Assembly (NCBI GenBank): GCA_017532085.1
Contig: JAFXJT010000011.1
Span: 1-38,091, forward strand
Direction: 5' to 3'
Source: Oscillospiraceae bacterium
GTDB taxonomy: Bacteria; Bacillota; Clostridia; Oscillospirales; Ruminococcaceae
Length of the DNA: 38,091 nucleotides
The notes beneath the pieces are model-generated. The model did no database searches and had not been told where the DNA came from. It saw only the letters and a program-made list of their open reading frames with translations. Below, in pieces: positions 8,198 through 15,788 of the stretch. The stretch's first letter is position 1. Every line of letters starts with the position of its first letter. A program made the translations under genes and the position numbers.

Positions 8198-8890
8198 TTA
8201 TAAACCGCGCAGCGCGGCATGGGGAAGATACGCTTGCACAATCTCCAGAAAATGTCGCATCTGCGACGGAGTACATGCAGAAAGTCCCGATTGTATCAAA
8301 GCACCGGAATCCTGAAACTGCTGCAGATAATACGCTTGTGCGCCATGCAGCCAGCGTCCGATGACATGGAAGGATTCCTCATTATGATACTCTCTGACTA
8401 CTGTTGTGCGGAATTCATAGGGCAGTTTGCCTTGGAGCAAATAACGCACACTTTCATTAACCGCTTCAATGGATACGTGTCCCGTACCCACTGTTGCAGC
8501 ATACTGATCAGGTGCATTTTTGATATCCATGGCAACCATATCAATGAGTCCGCTTTCACAAAGCTTGATCAGCGCATCCGGTAACGTGCCGTTGGTATCC
8601 AGCTTGACAGCATATCCCATATCACGAATCGGCTCGATAAACGCTGCAAGATCCTGCTGCAGCAGCGGTTCTCCTCCTGTGATACAGATGCCATCCAGCA
8701 GTCCCTGCCGCTTCTGCAGATACGCATAGACCTCCTCACATGTCAAGGGATCCATGGGCTTTGCATCTGTCACCAGCGGAGCATTGTGACAAAACGGACA
8801 CCGCAAATTACAGCCGTATGTGAAAATCGTACAGGCTGTTTTTCCGGGATAATCCAATAAGGTCAGCTTTTGCATTCCCGCAAGCAGCAT
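8198..8890 (-). CDS. nrdG: Anaerobic ribonucleotide reductase activating protein (radical SAM)
   Basis: A protein of 230 residues. ATG 8890 lies behind AAAGGAGAG. The radical SAM cluster motif is CNLRCPFC (C27, C31, C34), followed by GGEPLLQ for SAM binding. The opening LLDYPGKTACTIFTYGC is characteristic of the NrdG2-type activase (TIGR02495-like), which is longer than the E. coli NrdG. It would use SAM and a 4Fe-4S cluster to make the glycyl radical on NrdD. It is the first gene of the operon, 64 bases ahead of nrdD. Its promoter carries two palindromes that look like NrdR boxes. Confidence 0.92.
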   Translation of the reverse strand: MLLAGMQKLTLLDYPGKTACTIFTYGCNLRCPFCHNAPLVTDAKPMDPLTCEEVYAYLQKRQGLLDGICITGGEPLLQQDLAAFIEPIRDMGYAVKLDTNGTLPDALIKLCESGLIDMVAMDIKNAPDQYAATVGTGHVSIEAVNESVRYLLQGKLPYEFRTTVVREYHNEESFHVIGRWLHGAQAYYLQQFQDSGALIQSGLSACTPSQMRHFLEIVQAYLPHAALRGL

Positions 8891-8974
8891 GGCAGTTCTC
8901 TCCTTTTGCGCATATGTGGCAATGTGGTTTTTCGGAAGATTGAGTTTGCGTGGTTTTCGCTGGATTCACATCGC

Positions 8975-9000
8975 CCCAAACACAACATATTGTGTTTGGG
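8975..9000. promoter_or_regulatory. NrdR-box-like palindrome 1 upstream of nrdG
   Basis: Arms CCCAAACACAA and TTGTGTTTGGG are perfect complements around CATA. The core ACACAACATATTGTGT (8980-8995) fits the 16-bp NrdR operator style. It lies about 30 bases downstream of the predicted nrdG transcription start, so it could also form a hairpin in the leader. Confidence 0.7.
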
Positions 9001-9011
9001 ATCGATTTCAG

Positions 9012-9026
9012 CCACAAGATTTGTGG
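9012..9026. promoter_or_regulatory. NrdR-box-like palindrome 2 upstream of nrdG
   Basis: CCACAA and TTGTGG flank GAT. Its centre is about 31.5 bases from that of palindrome 1, three helical turns, which is the spacing reported for paired NrdR boxes. It begins right at the predicted start of transcription. It is one base shorter than the usual box. Confidence 0.65.
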
Positions 9027-9035
9027 TGTTCTTCT

Positions 9036-9064
9036 ATTGTAACAGCTTTCCCTGATTTTGTCAA
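9036..9064 (-). promoter_or_regulatory. Promoter of the nrdG-nrdD-trxB operon
   Basis: On the minus strand TTGACA (9064-9059) and TACAAT (9041-9036) are 17 bases apart, with TGT before the -10 box. The leader to nrdG is about 140 bases and holds the two NrdR-like palindromes. Confidence 0.85.
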
Positions 9065-9166
9065 GCGATTCAGAAAATTTTTTATATTGACTAATACCAT
9101 GCACAGATCAATGACATTTTTCTTCCTCTTTTCCCTTTGAAAATCTTTGGTCAGAACATCCGAAGC

Positions 9167-9195
9167 TTGACGAAATGATGCTTTCATGATAGAAT
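9167..9195 (+). promoter_or_regulatory. Promoter of polA-rimI
   Basis: TTGACG (9167-9172) and TAGAAT (9190-9195) are 17 bases apart with TGA ahead of the -10 box. It points away from the nrd promoter. The roughly 100 bases between the two show no further motif that I recognise. Confidence 0.7.
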
Positions 9196-9288
9196 ATCAC
9201 TGATAACATATCCGGCTGATTCATCAGCATACTCATGATACAAAGCAACCGATTGCACTATTCCATAGATACAGAAAGGATCTATACT

Positions 9289-11835
9289 ATGAAACTGCTT
9301 GTTGTGGATGGAAACAGCATTTTGAATCGCGCCTATTACGGCGTAAAACCACTGACCAATCATCGTGGCGTATATACCAATGCCATTTTCGGCTTTTTTA
9401 ATATTCTGCTCAAAGCAATCAGTGATGATGCTCCGGATGGAATTGTCATCGCCTTTGATCTGCCTTCTCCTACCTTTCGGCATAAAGCCGTAGCAAGCTA
9501 TAAGGCAACCAGAAAAGGAATGCCGGAAGAGCTTGCTATGCAGCTGCCGCTGACCAAGCAGATCCTTACTGCTATGGGTCTTCATGTTGTCACCTGTGAG
9601 GGCTGGGAGGCAGATGATATTCTGGGAACATTGTCGGCTGCCGGTACTCTGCAGAAAGAACAATGTGTGTTGTTGACCGGTGACCGTGACAATTTGCAGC
9701 TCATTAACGAGTATGTTACAGTACGGCTTGCGACCAATCGAGAACAAATCCTGTTTACCACCGAAAAGTTTATCGACGAATATGGATTTGAGCCCAAAAA
9801 ATTGATTGATCTTAAAGCATTGATGGGCGACAGCTCGGATAACATCGCAGGTGTACAGGGAATCGGAGAAAAAACCGCTTCTGCGCTCATTCGGGAATAC
9901 GGCACCATCGAAGCGCTCTATGAGGCGCTGCCGGATGCAGCGCTCTCACCGGCAGTGCGGCGCAAACTGGAAGCCGGTGAGGCAGATGCCATGCAAAGCA
10001 AATTTCTTGCGACAATCGTAACCGATGCACCTATCTCCACAACACTGAACGATTATTTACCCAAACCTCGCAACGAAGAATCGCTTTCTGCATTGCTTAC
10101 CGATCTGGAATTGTTCAAATTGATGGAACGGCTGAATGTGAAACCTTCTGCCACACTGCCACAGGAAGATTCCAAAGCGACTCCTCCTGTCAAGCTTCCA
10201 ACGCTGTATTCGCTTTCCGCGGAGGAACTGTCAACACTTTGTTCAAAACAGGATGCCTCCATTGATTTTCTGCTCAAGGATCAGATACTCTATATTGCCT
10301 ATGGCAGCAGCATGGCTCGTGTGACCAATCCGGCACAGATTGCGGCTTTTCTGCAATCCCCTTCACCCAAACGCACCTTTGATGCAAAGCCTGTATATCG
10401 TCAATGCATGGAGCGTGGTGAAACCATTGGTAATCTCATTTTAGATGCTGCGATCTGCGCATATTTGCTCAATCCTGCTACTCCGGAATATACCATTGAA
10501 CGACTTTGTGTGACCATGGGTATCCCATATCCCGACAATTTAGGAGAATATGCTGAAATTGCGGTACTGCCTTCCCTCTGCGATCGCCTTGCCGCTGAGG
10601 TCACTGCACAGGGCATGGAGCCTCTGATGCGGGACATCGAATTGCCTTTGGTCGAGGTGCTTGCGGATATGGAAACCGTCGGTGTGCGCGTCGATGCAGA
10701 GGGTGTCCGTGCTTTCGGAGACAAGCTGACAACCGAAATCTCTGCTTTGGAACAGCGTATCTATGAGCTGGTCGGGCATACCTTCAATATTCTTTCTCCT
10801 AAGCAGCTTGGCGTTGTTCTGTTTGAAGAGCTTCCCCTGCCTGCCGGCAAAAAGACAAAAACAGGATGGTCAACCAATGCTGAAGTGTTAGAAGGATTAC
10901 GTCTTCAGCATCCTGTAGTTGAATTGATCCTGCAATACCGCCAACTGACAAAACTGAACTCCACCTATGTCGAAGGGCTTCTGAAAACCATTGCGCCGGA
11001 TGGCAGAATCCATACCTGCTATCGCCAGACGGAAACCCGCACCGGTCGGATCTCCTCTACTGAGCCGAATCTGCAGAATATTCCCGTGCGCACCACTCTT
11101 GGCAGAGAAATGCGCAAATTCTTCATTGCTGCGGAAGGATGCACGCTGCTGGATGCCGATTACAGTCAGATTGAACTGCGATTGGTAGCGCATCTGTGCG
11201 GCGATGAGAATATGCAGCGCAGCTTTATTGAAAATCGTGATATTCATCGCACGACTGCTGCACAGGTGTTCAATCTGCCCGAAGAAATGATTACAAAAGA
11301 TTTGCGCAGCGCTGCAAAAGCGGTGAATTTCGGTATTCTATATGGCATCAGCGCCTTTTCTCTTTCAAAAGATATTGGTGTGACGGTTGCCAAAGCAGAT
11401 CGCTATATCAAGGATTATCTGCAATCCTTTCCCAATGTGGAACGCTTTATGCAGGAAACCGTGGAACATGCCAAGGCAACCGGGTTTGTTTCTACAATGT
11501 TCGGAAGAAAACGACCTGTCCCTGAGCTGAGAGCATCCAATAAAATCGTGCAGGCAGCCGGCAAACGCATTGCCATGAATACACCCATTCAGGGAACCGC
11601 TGCCGATATCATCAAGGCTGCCATGGTTCGAGTTTGGCGCAGACTGCGCAACGAAGTGCCCAACGCCAGACTGATCCTGCAAATCCACGATGAGCTGATC
11701 GTAGAGGCACCGCTCGCAGATCGAGCCATCGCTGCAAGCATCCTGCAATCCGAAATGGAACAAGCCTGCAAGCTTTCGGTGCCGCTCACTGCGGATGTAG
11801 AGGAGGGTGCCAGCTGGTATGATGCAAAAGGCTGA
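9289..11835 (+). CDS. polA: DNA polymerase I
   Basis: A protein of 848 residues. ATG 9289 (MKLLVVDGNSILNRAYYG) follows AAAGGAT; an in-frame ATG 18 codons upstream lacks a ribosome site. Residues 1-290 are the 5'-3' flap exonuclease, with EADDILGT, TGDRDNLQL and GDSSDNIAGVQGIGEKTA. The middle region aligns with the proofreading fold but lacks the DxE exonuclease motif, so 3'-5' activity is probably lost, as in many Gram-positive PolA proteins. The polymerase has motif A DADYSQIELR (D624), motif B KAVNFGILYG and motif C IHDELIVE (D801). It works in Okazaki fragment maturation and excision repair. It overlaps rimI by 17 bases, so the two are translationally coupled. Confidence 0.97.
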   Translation: MKLLVVDGNSILNRAYYGVKPLTNHRGVYTNAIFGFFNILLKAISDDAPDGIVIAFDLPSPTFRHKAVASYKATRKGMPEELAMQLPLTKQILTAMGLHVVTCEGWEADDILGTLSAAGTLQKEQCVLLTGDRDNLQLINEYVTVRLATNREQILFTTEKFIDEYGFEPKKLIDLKALMGDSSDNIAGVQGIGEKTASALIREYGTIEALYEALPDAALSPAVRRKLEAGEADAMQSKFLATIVTDAPISTTLNDYLPKPRNEESLSALLTDLELFKLMERLNVKPSATLPQEDSKATPPVKLPTLYSLSAEELSTLCSKQDASIDFLLKDQILYIAYGSSMARVTNPAQIAAFLQSPSPKRTFDAKPVYRQCMERGETIGNLILDAAICAYLLNPATPEYTIERLCVTMGIPYPDNLGEYAEIAVLPSLCDRLAAEVTAQGMEPLMRDIELPLVEVLADMETVGVRVDAEGVRAFGDKLTTEISALEQRIYELVGHTFNILSPKQLGVVLFEELPLPAGKKTKTGWSTNAEVLEGLRLQHPVVELILQYRQLTKLNSTYVEGLLKTIAPDGRIHTCYRQTETRTGRISSTEPNLQNIPVRTTLGREMRKFFIAAEGCTLLDADYSQIELRLVAHLCGDENMQRSFIENRDIHRTTAAQVFNLPEEMITKDLRSAAKAVNFGILYGISAFSLSKDIGVTVAKADRYIKDYLQSFPNVERFMQETVEHAKATGFVSTMFGRKRPVPELRASNKIVQAAGKRIAMNTPIQGTAADIIKAAMVRVWRRLRNEVPNARLILQIHDELIVEAPLADRAIAASILQSEMEQACKLSVPLTADVEEGASWYDAKG

Positions 11836-12274
11836 TTTGCATATCGAACTGATGACGGAACACACGGTCTCTGCAGTGGCCGCCATTGCTGCTGCCTGTT
11901 TCAGCACCCCATGGTCAGAGGGCGCATATCAACGAGAGCTCACCAATCCACAGGCGATCACTTTTGTTGCATTGCAAAAGGATACTCCGGTCGGTTTTCT
12001 AAACTGCGGTTTTCTTCTCGATGAACTGACCATCAATGCACTGGCTGTTTTACCCGATTATCGCCGTTTGGGTGTTGCCTCTGCACTGCTGCAGGCTTTA
12101 TTCGAATGGATGCAAGGTATCTGCTCTGTATGCTATCTTGAAGTGCGAGAAAGCAATTTGCCTGCCAGAACGCTTTACGAATCCTTCGGCTTTCAACAAA
12201 ACGGATATCGTGCCAGATACTATGAGGATCCGCCGGAACCAGCCATCCTCATGATTCGTTCTCTGGAACCATAA
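11819..12274 (+). CDS. rimI: Ribosomal-protein-alanine N-acetyltransferase-like GNAT enzyme
   Basis: A protein of 151 residues that begins inside the 3' end of polA. ATG 11819 has AGGAGGG (11801-11807) 11 bases ahead. The GNAT fold is clear: a CFSTPWSEGAY opening typical of RimI, INALAVLPDYRRLGVASALL with the acetyl-CoA loop (R-R-L-G-V-A), and LEVRESNLPARTLYESFGF with the Asn/Tyr pair of motif B. Family members acetylate the N-terminal alanine of ribosomal protein S18, or other protein N-termini. RimI genes more often sit beside tsaB/tsaD; here the partner is polA. The substrate is not shown by the sequence. Confidence 0.85.
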   Translation: MMQKADLHIELMTEHTVSAVAAIAAACFSTPWSEGAYQRELTNPQAITFVALQKDTPVGFLNCGFLLDELTINALAVLPDYRRLGVASALLQALFEWMQGICSVCYLEVRESNLPARTLYESFGFQQNGYRARYYEDPPEPAILMIRSLEP

Positions 12275-12281
12275 CAAAAAC

Positions 12282-12323
12282 GCCGCCGAACAGTGGAAAA
12301 ACTGTTCGGCGGCTGCCTTTTTT
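12282..12323. terminator. Bidirectional terminator between rimI and the phosphoesterase gene
   Basis: A perfect 13-base stem (GCCGCCGAACAGT) with a 6-base loop is followed by six T. The left side is A-rich, so it can act on both strands. The T run overlaps the phosphoesterase stop codon. Confidence 0.92.
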
Positions 12324-13194
12324 AACCTGCGGAAAGTGTCACACATACAATCTCCGGACGATTGAACAATCGAAACGGAAACGCACTGTTTCCCAAGCCT
12401 CTGCTCACCACGATGGTGGTATTCTGCACCGTATGCATTCCCTCCACCAAGTTTGGAAACAACCCTTGATCCGGTGCATAGATGCCGATATTTACAAAAG
12501 GAATCCGAAACTGTCCACCATGTGCATGACCCGAAAACACCAGATCCACACCAGTTTCTGCATAATGATCAATCAATTGCGGTTCATGAGCAAGAAGCAA
12601 ATACAGCGCTTCTTTGGATTCCTCCGCCATCATTGTTTTGAGCTTTGTGGTATACAGACTACGATTACTCAAACCAATCAGCTGCAGCGAATCCCCATTT
12701 TCCGCCGAAATCGTAATCATTTCATCCTGAACATGATGGACGCCATAGGAAACAACATCCGCTAGAAACTGCTGCATCTCCTCCTCGGGCAGAAGCTGCT
12801 CATGATTGCCAAGCACATAATAGGATGGCGCAATCTTCGAGATTTGCTGCATAAACAATCGTGCTTTGTCATAGTTTGTATGATTGCTGGCATCCACAAA
12901 ATCGCCTGTCAATACAATCAGATCCGGATCAAGGGCTGCAATCTGCTCCAGCAGCGGTTCATTCTCTCCGCCGAACACTTTGTTGTGCAGATCAGACAGA
13001 TGGACAATACGATACCCCTCAAAGCCTTGCGGCACTTCGGGATTCTGATATAGATACTGCGTTACCGACAGCGCATTGTTATTCCAATACAAAAACAGCA
13101 ACAGCAGCACAAGAATGATAATCCGGATGATTCGCCATTTCCATGAACGCTTTGTTCCTCGCACACAATCCTGCGATACCTTTGTACTCTCCAT
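12322..13194 (-). CDS. Membrane-anchored metallophosphoesterase
   Basis: A protein of 290 residues from ATG 13194, behind AAGGAGGG. A basic N-terminus (KRSWKWRIIR) is followed by one membrane segment at about 23-40. The rest is a calcineurin-like phosphoesterase of the YkuE/YaeI type. Metal-binding blocks, in order, are HLSDLHNKVFG (D-x-H), LTGDFVD (GD), LGNHEQ (GNHE), a histidine in LLAHEP, and FSGHAHGGQFRIP (GHxHGGQ). The C-terminus SRGLGNSAFPFRLFNRPE is typical of this subfamily. The catalytic domain should face outward. Relatives act on lipid- or UDP-sugar-linked phosphates, but nothing here fixes the substrate. It is a single-gene unit with its own promoter and terminators on both sides. 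Confidence 0.88.
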   Translation of the reverse strand: MESTKVSQDCVRGTKRSWKWRIIRIIILVLLLLFLYWNNNALSVTQYLYQNPEVPQGFEGYRIVHLSDLHNKVFGGENEPLLEQIAALDPDLIVLTGDFVDASNHTNYDKARLFMQQISKIAPSYYVLGNHEQLLPEEEMQQFLADVVSYGVHHVQDEMITISAENGDSLQLIGLSNRSLYTTKLKTMMAEESKEALYLLLAHEPQLIDHYAETGVDLVFSGHAHGGQFRIPFVNIGIYAPDQGLFPNLVEGMHTVQNTTIVVSRGLGNSAFPFRLFNRPEIVCVTLSAG

Positions 13195-13218
13195 CCACGC
13201 CCTCCTTTTTCTACTTTC

Positions 13219-13247
13219 ATTATACCAAAGAACCCCGGACTCGTCAA
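13219..13247 (-). promoter_or_regulatory. Promoter of the metallophosphoesterase gene
   Basis: On the minus strand TTGACG (13247-13242) and TATAAT (13224-13219) are 17 bases apart, with TGG before the -10 box. The leader is only about 20 bases. Confidence 0.85.
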
Positions 13248-13252
13248 TACAG

Positions 13253-13288
13253 AAAAAACGCATATGGCAAAAACCATATGCGTTTTTT
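13253..13288 (-). terminator. Terminator of the GH9-dockerin gene
   Basis: A perfect 15-base stem (AAAAAACGCATATGG and its complement) around a 6-base loop has T runs on either strand. It sits 20 bases after the GH9 stop codon and directly before the phosphoesterase promoter. Confidence 0.9.
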
Positions 13289-13308
13289 GTTGTGTTTTGT
13301 CAATGGAT

Positions 13309-15456
13309 TCATTCAAGAGAATCAATCAGATGTGCCAGATACTTCAATACCAAAACGCTATCATCAGCATCTACTTTGCTATCCTTGGACACATCGCCCT
13401 GACGTACACCAAGATCTGTTACGTGAATGGTTGTATCCTCAGCGGTATAACGGCATATCATAACCACATCGTCGATTTTGACAATGCCATCACAGTTGAT
13501 ATCGCCCATGAGAAGCTTCTGCACAGGAGGCGTAGTAGTTGTTGTTGTAGTAGTGGTAGTAGTTGTTGTTGTCGTTGTGGTAGTAGTCGTCGTTGCAGTA
13601 GTTCCATTGCCATAAGCTGCAAACTTCAGCTTCGACTGATCCTGTGTTACCATAGAGCTTGTGCCGTTATCCCACTTTGCATAGTAGTAAACCTGAATCT
13701 CAACGGTCTGGATACCGGCAGGAACTGTCAGCTTGATGGAAGTTGTACCGGAAGCATCAAATGTTGTATCCGGCCAGGTACCGTCGGTCCAAGAAGAGGT
13801 GCTGTTATTCCAATAGCCATAACCGCCGTTTGCCTGCGCACCGGCAACACCATTGGTAATCTTGATCTCAATGGAAGTTGCCCCATTGGTCTGAACGATC
13901 CACTTGTTCTCGTTCTTAGAGACAGGCAGCTCATTGCCGTCGGTAATATTGTTGTTATTATCCGGAGTCGTAGAAGTCGTTGTTGTGGTGGTAGTAGTAT
14001 TGTTGTTGCCATTTGTCGTTACGATAGGATCCGGATCGGTATTGACAGAACCATCCACACCGGGAATAGAGCTTTCAAGAGAGCCGGTCTTGAACTTATC
14101 ATACAAAGCTGCTGCTACACCTACGATTGCTGCATTATAGTCAATCGCAACCTCGTTGGTGGTGTAGTTTTGCATACTATCTTCATAAGAACTAAAATCA
14201 GAATTCAAAGGACCGCCGACCAGTGCGCCAACCAGAACCTTACTGTTGGTTGGACTGACGGTTGGGCTCTTGTTTACCTCACCATAGCTATTATAGCCGG
14301 AAGCTGCTCTGTGATGAGGATTCTTGGGAGAATCGCTGTTAAAACCTACGATCATGTTCTTTTTGATGGAGTTGTTGCCAAGAATCATACCAGTCTGCGA
14401 TTTACACCAAGAGGTATAGTCGTTGGAGGTATGCTTGGAAATCACCAATGCAGGAAGCTGCAGACCGGTATTCAATCTGGTGCTGCCCCACTGCTGAATC
14501 GGCAGATAGGTGTTCGGATCGGTACAGTTCTTGCTGACATAGGAATTTGCCCATTTCCACTCGCCGGTGATCTCGCCATACAGACAAGCAGCACCCAGGT
14601 TTACATTGTTCCAGCAATGTGTATAGTACACTTCGCCCCATACTCTGTTGCCGGAGGAGAAATAGGAATCCATATCGCTCTTATAAGATGCGTTCTTGGT
14701 TGCCAGATAAAGGAAACCGGCTGCCCATGCCTGATCATCGGCATAGTCCTCAGAATCATAGAATGTGCCGGTACCATCTGTTGCAACTCTGTTGGTCTTT
14801 TTTGAATAGTTATACAATGCTTTTGCGTACTTCAGATTCTCTTCATCGCCAAAGTTCAGATAGCTGACTGCCAATGCAGCGGCATATTCAGCAGCAATAT
14901 CACTGGCAGAATCAGTGGTCCAAAACATTTTGCGCTTGCCCTGTGCAGATTCCTGTGCCTCAGGCGGGCCCCAGTAATCGTGGTCCGGACCGCCCTCACC
15001 CTTCTGGTACAAGAATTTGGAGACGTTGTCGCCACTCAATACAGCACTGTCCTTGAAATAATCGGTAAAGTAATCGGAAATCGTCTTGAAATGGGATGTC
15101 AATCCCAGTGCATCGTAGGAGGACTTGAACTCATAATAGCCCCAGCCCAGTGTCGCTGCGGCATATCCCTGCGGCAGACCAAACATAACATGGTCACCTG
15201 CATCATGATAACCGCCATTGACCTCATCACCGGTATGACAGGCCCCTCTCCATGACAGTGCAGATGCATCCCCTGCCTTAGAACCGCACATGTTGGCATC
15301 GTAAAAATAAAGGGTGTACTGCAGCAACTTCGCATAGTTGTCGCTGTCGGCAGCTGTCACCAACTGCTCATCTGCAATCGGCGATGCCATCACACCGGTC
15401 AGAACCGCTGCGCTCAAGGCAATCGCTTTTGCACGCTTCCAAATAGAATGGTACAT
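13309..15456 (-). CDS. GH9 endoglucanase with carbohydrate-binding-like module and dockerin
   Basis: A secreted protein of 715 residues; ATG 15456 follows GAGAGGA. Signal peptide: MYHSIWKRAKAIALSAAVLT, with cleavage somewhere at 24-37. The catalytic (alpha/alpha)6 domain spans about 38-457, with the GH9 aspartates D85 and D88 in GGYHDAGDHVMFGLP, the substrate-site block NPHHRAASGY and the proton donor E435 in TNEVAIDYNAA. A Thr/Asn linker (about 475-500) leads to a beta-rich module (about 515-615) with many Trp/Tyr residues (YGYWNNSTSSWTDGTW). A poly-Thr linker (617-641) precedes a type I dockerin from about 650 (GDINCDGIVKIDD and GDVSKDSKVDADD; the second loop has Ser for Gly). It should cut cellulose or other beta-1,4-glucans within a cellulosome. 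The module's CBM family is not assigned. Confidence 0.95.
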   Translation of the reverse strand: MYHSIWKRAKAIALSAAVLTGVMASPIADEQLVTAADSDNYAKLLQYTLYFYDANMCGSKAGDASALSWRGACHTGDEVNGGYHDAGDHVMFGLPQGYAAATLGWGYYEFKSSYDALGLTSHFKTISDYFTDYFKDSAVLSGDNVSKFLYQKGEGGPDHDYWGPPEAQESAQGKRKMFWTTDSASDIAAEYAAALAVSYLNFGDEENLKYAKALYNYSKKTNRVATDGTGTFYDSEDYADDQAWAAGFLYLATKNASYKSDMDSYFSSGNRVWGEVYYTHCWNNVNLGAACLYGEITGEWKWANSYVSKNCTDPNTYLPIQQWGSTRLNTGLQLPALVISKHTSNDYTSWCKSQTGMILGNNSIKKNMIVGFNSDSPKNPHHRAASGYNSYGEVNKSPTVSPTNSKVLVGALVGGPLNSDFSSYEDSMQNYTTNEVAIDYNAAIVGVAAALYDKFKTGSLESSIPGVDGSVNTDPDPIVTTNGNNNTTTTTTTTSTTPDNNNNITDGNELPVSKNENKWIVQTNGATSIEIKITNGVAGAQANGGYGYWNNSTSSWTDGTWPDTTFDASGTTSIKLTVPAGIQTVEIQVYYYAKWDNGTSSMVTQDQSKLKFAAYGNGTTATTTTTTTTTTTTTTTTTTTTTPPVQKLLMGDINCDGIVKIDDVVMICRYTAEDTTIHVTDLGVRQGDVSKDSKVDADDSVLVLKYLAHLIDSLE
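13535..13605 (-). repeat. Threonine-codon repeat encoding a poly-Thr linker
   Basis: A run of ACA/ACT/ACC codons, read on the minus strand, encodes more than 20 threonines in a row between the GH9 accessory module and the dockerin. Mixed codons suggest an old, selected linker rather than a fresh slippage. Such linkers in Ruminococcus are often O-glycosylated. Confidence 0.8.
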
Positions 15457-15497
15457 CTCAACAATTCCTCTCTTTCATGTATGTATTACCCACTTTC

Positions 15498-15533
15498 ATA
15501 CGTGTCAGCGCATTCGCCGACACGTATATTATA
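15498..15533 (-). promoter_or_regulatory. -10 box and overlapping palindromic operator of the GH9 gene
   Basis: On the minus strand TATAAT (15533-15528) is followed at once by a 30-bp palindrome, 15498-15527. Its 13-base arms (beginning ATACGTGTC) have one mismatch and a 4-base centre. This is where a repressor would block transcription start. No convincing -35 box is 17 bases upstream, which hints at dependence on an activator or other control. It might instead fold as a leader hairpin. Confidence 0.55.
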
Positions 15534-15724
15534 CTGGATTTTTCTTGCATATATATGGATTTTTTATGACGTAATTATGAACAAATGATTTCCGAGTGTA
15601 GAAATTACGCCTTATTTTTTATGCAAATCCACCAAGAGGTGGGCGAGATTTTTGTCAATTTGTTAAAAATGATCCAAAAACGCCATCTGTTTTGACACAG
15701 CTTCGGATCCGGCGCAAAAAGTAT

Positions 15725-15753
15725 TTGCATTTTTTGTGATTATATGGTATACT
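15725..15753 (+). promoter_or_regulatory. Promoter of lepA
   Basis: TTGCAT (15725-15730) and TATACT (15748-15753) are 17 bases apart with TGG before the -10 box. Transcription would start near 15760, so an in-frame ATG at 15762 would leave almost no leader. That favours the TTG start at 15789. Confidence 0.75.
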
Positions 15754-15788
15754 GATTAAGAATGTCATATAGAACGGAGGAATCGCTT

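Noticed and set aside
13530-13610. CRISPR-like or satellite repeat in the triplet run
   Set aside because: It is an in-frame threonine linker of the GH9 protein with mixed codons and no spacers.
13264-14805. Long plus-strand open frame opposite the GH9 gene
   Set aside because: It arises from Thr/Asn-rich codons on the other strand and encodes low-complexity Cys/Ser/Arg sequence.
15762-15788. ATG at 15762 as the lepA start
   Set aside because: It would lie within about two bases of the predicted transcription start; TTG 15789 has a well-spaced GGAGG and gives the usual LepA N-terminus and length.
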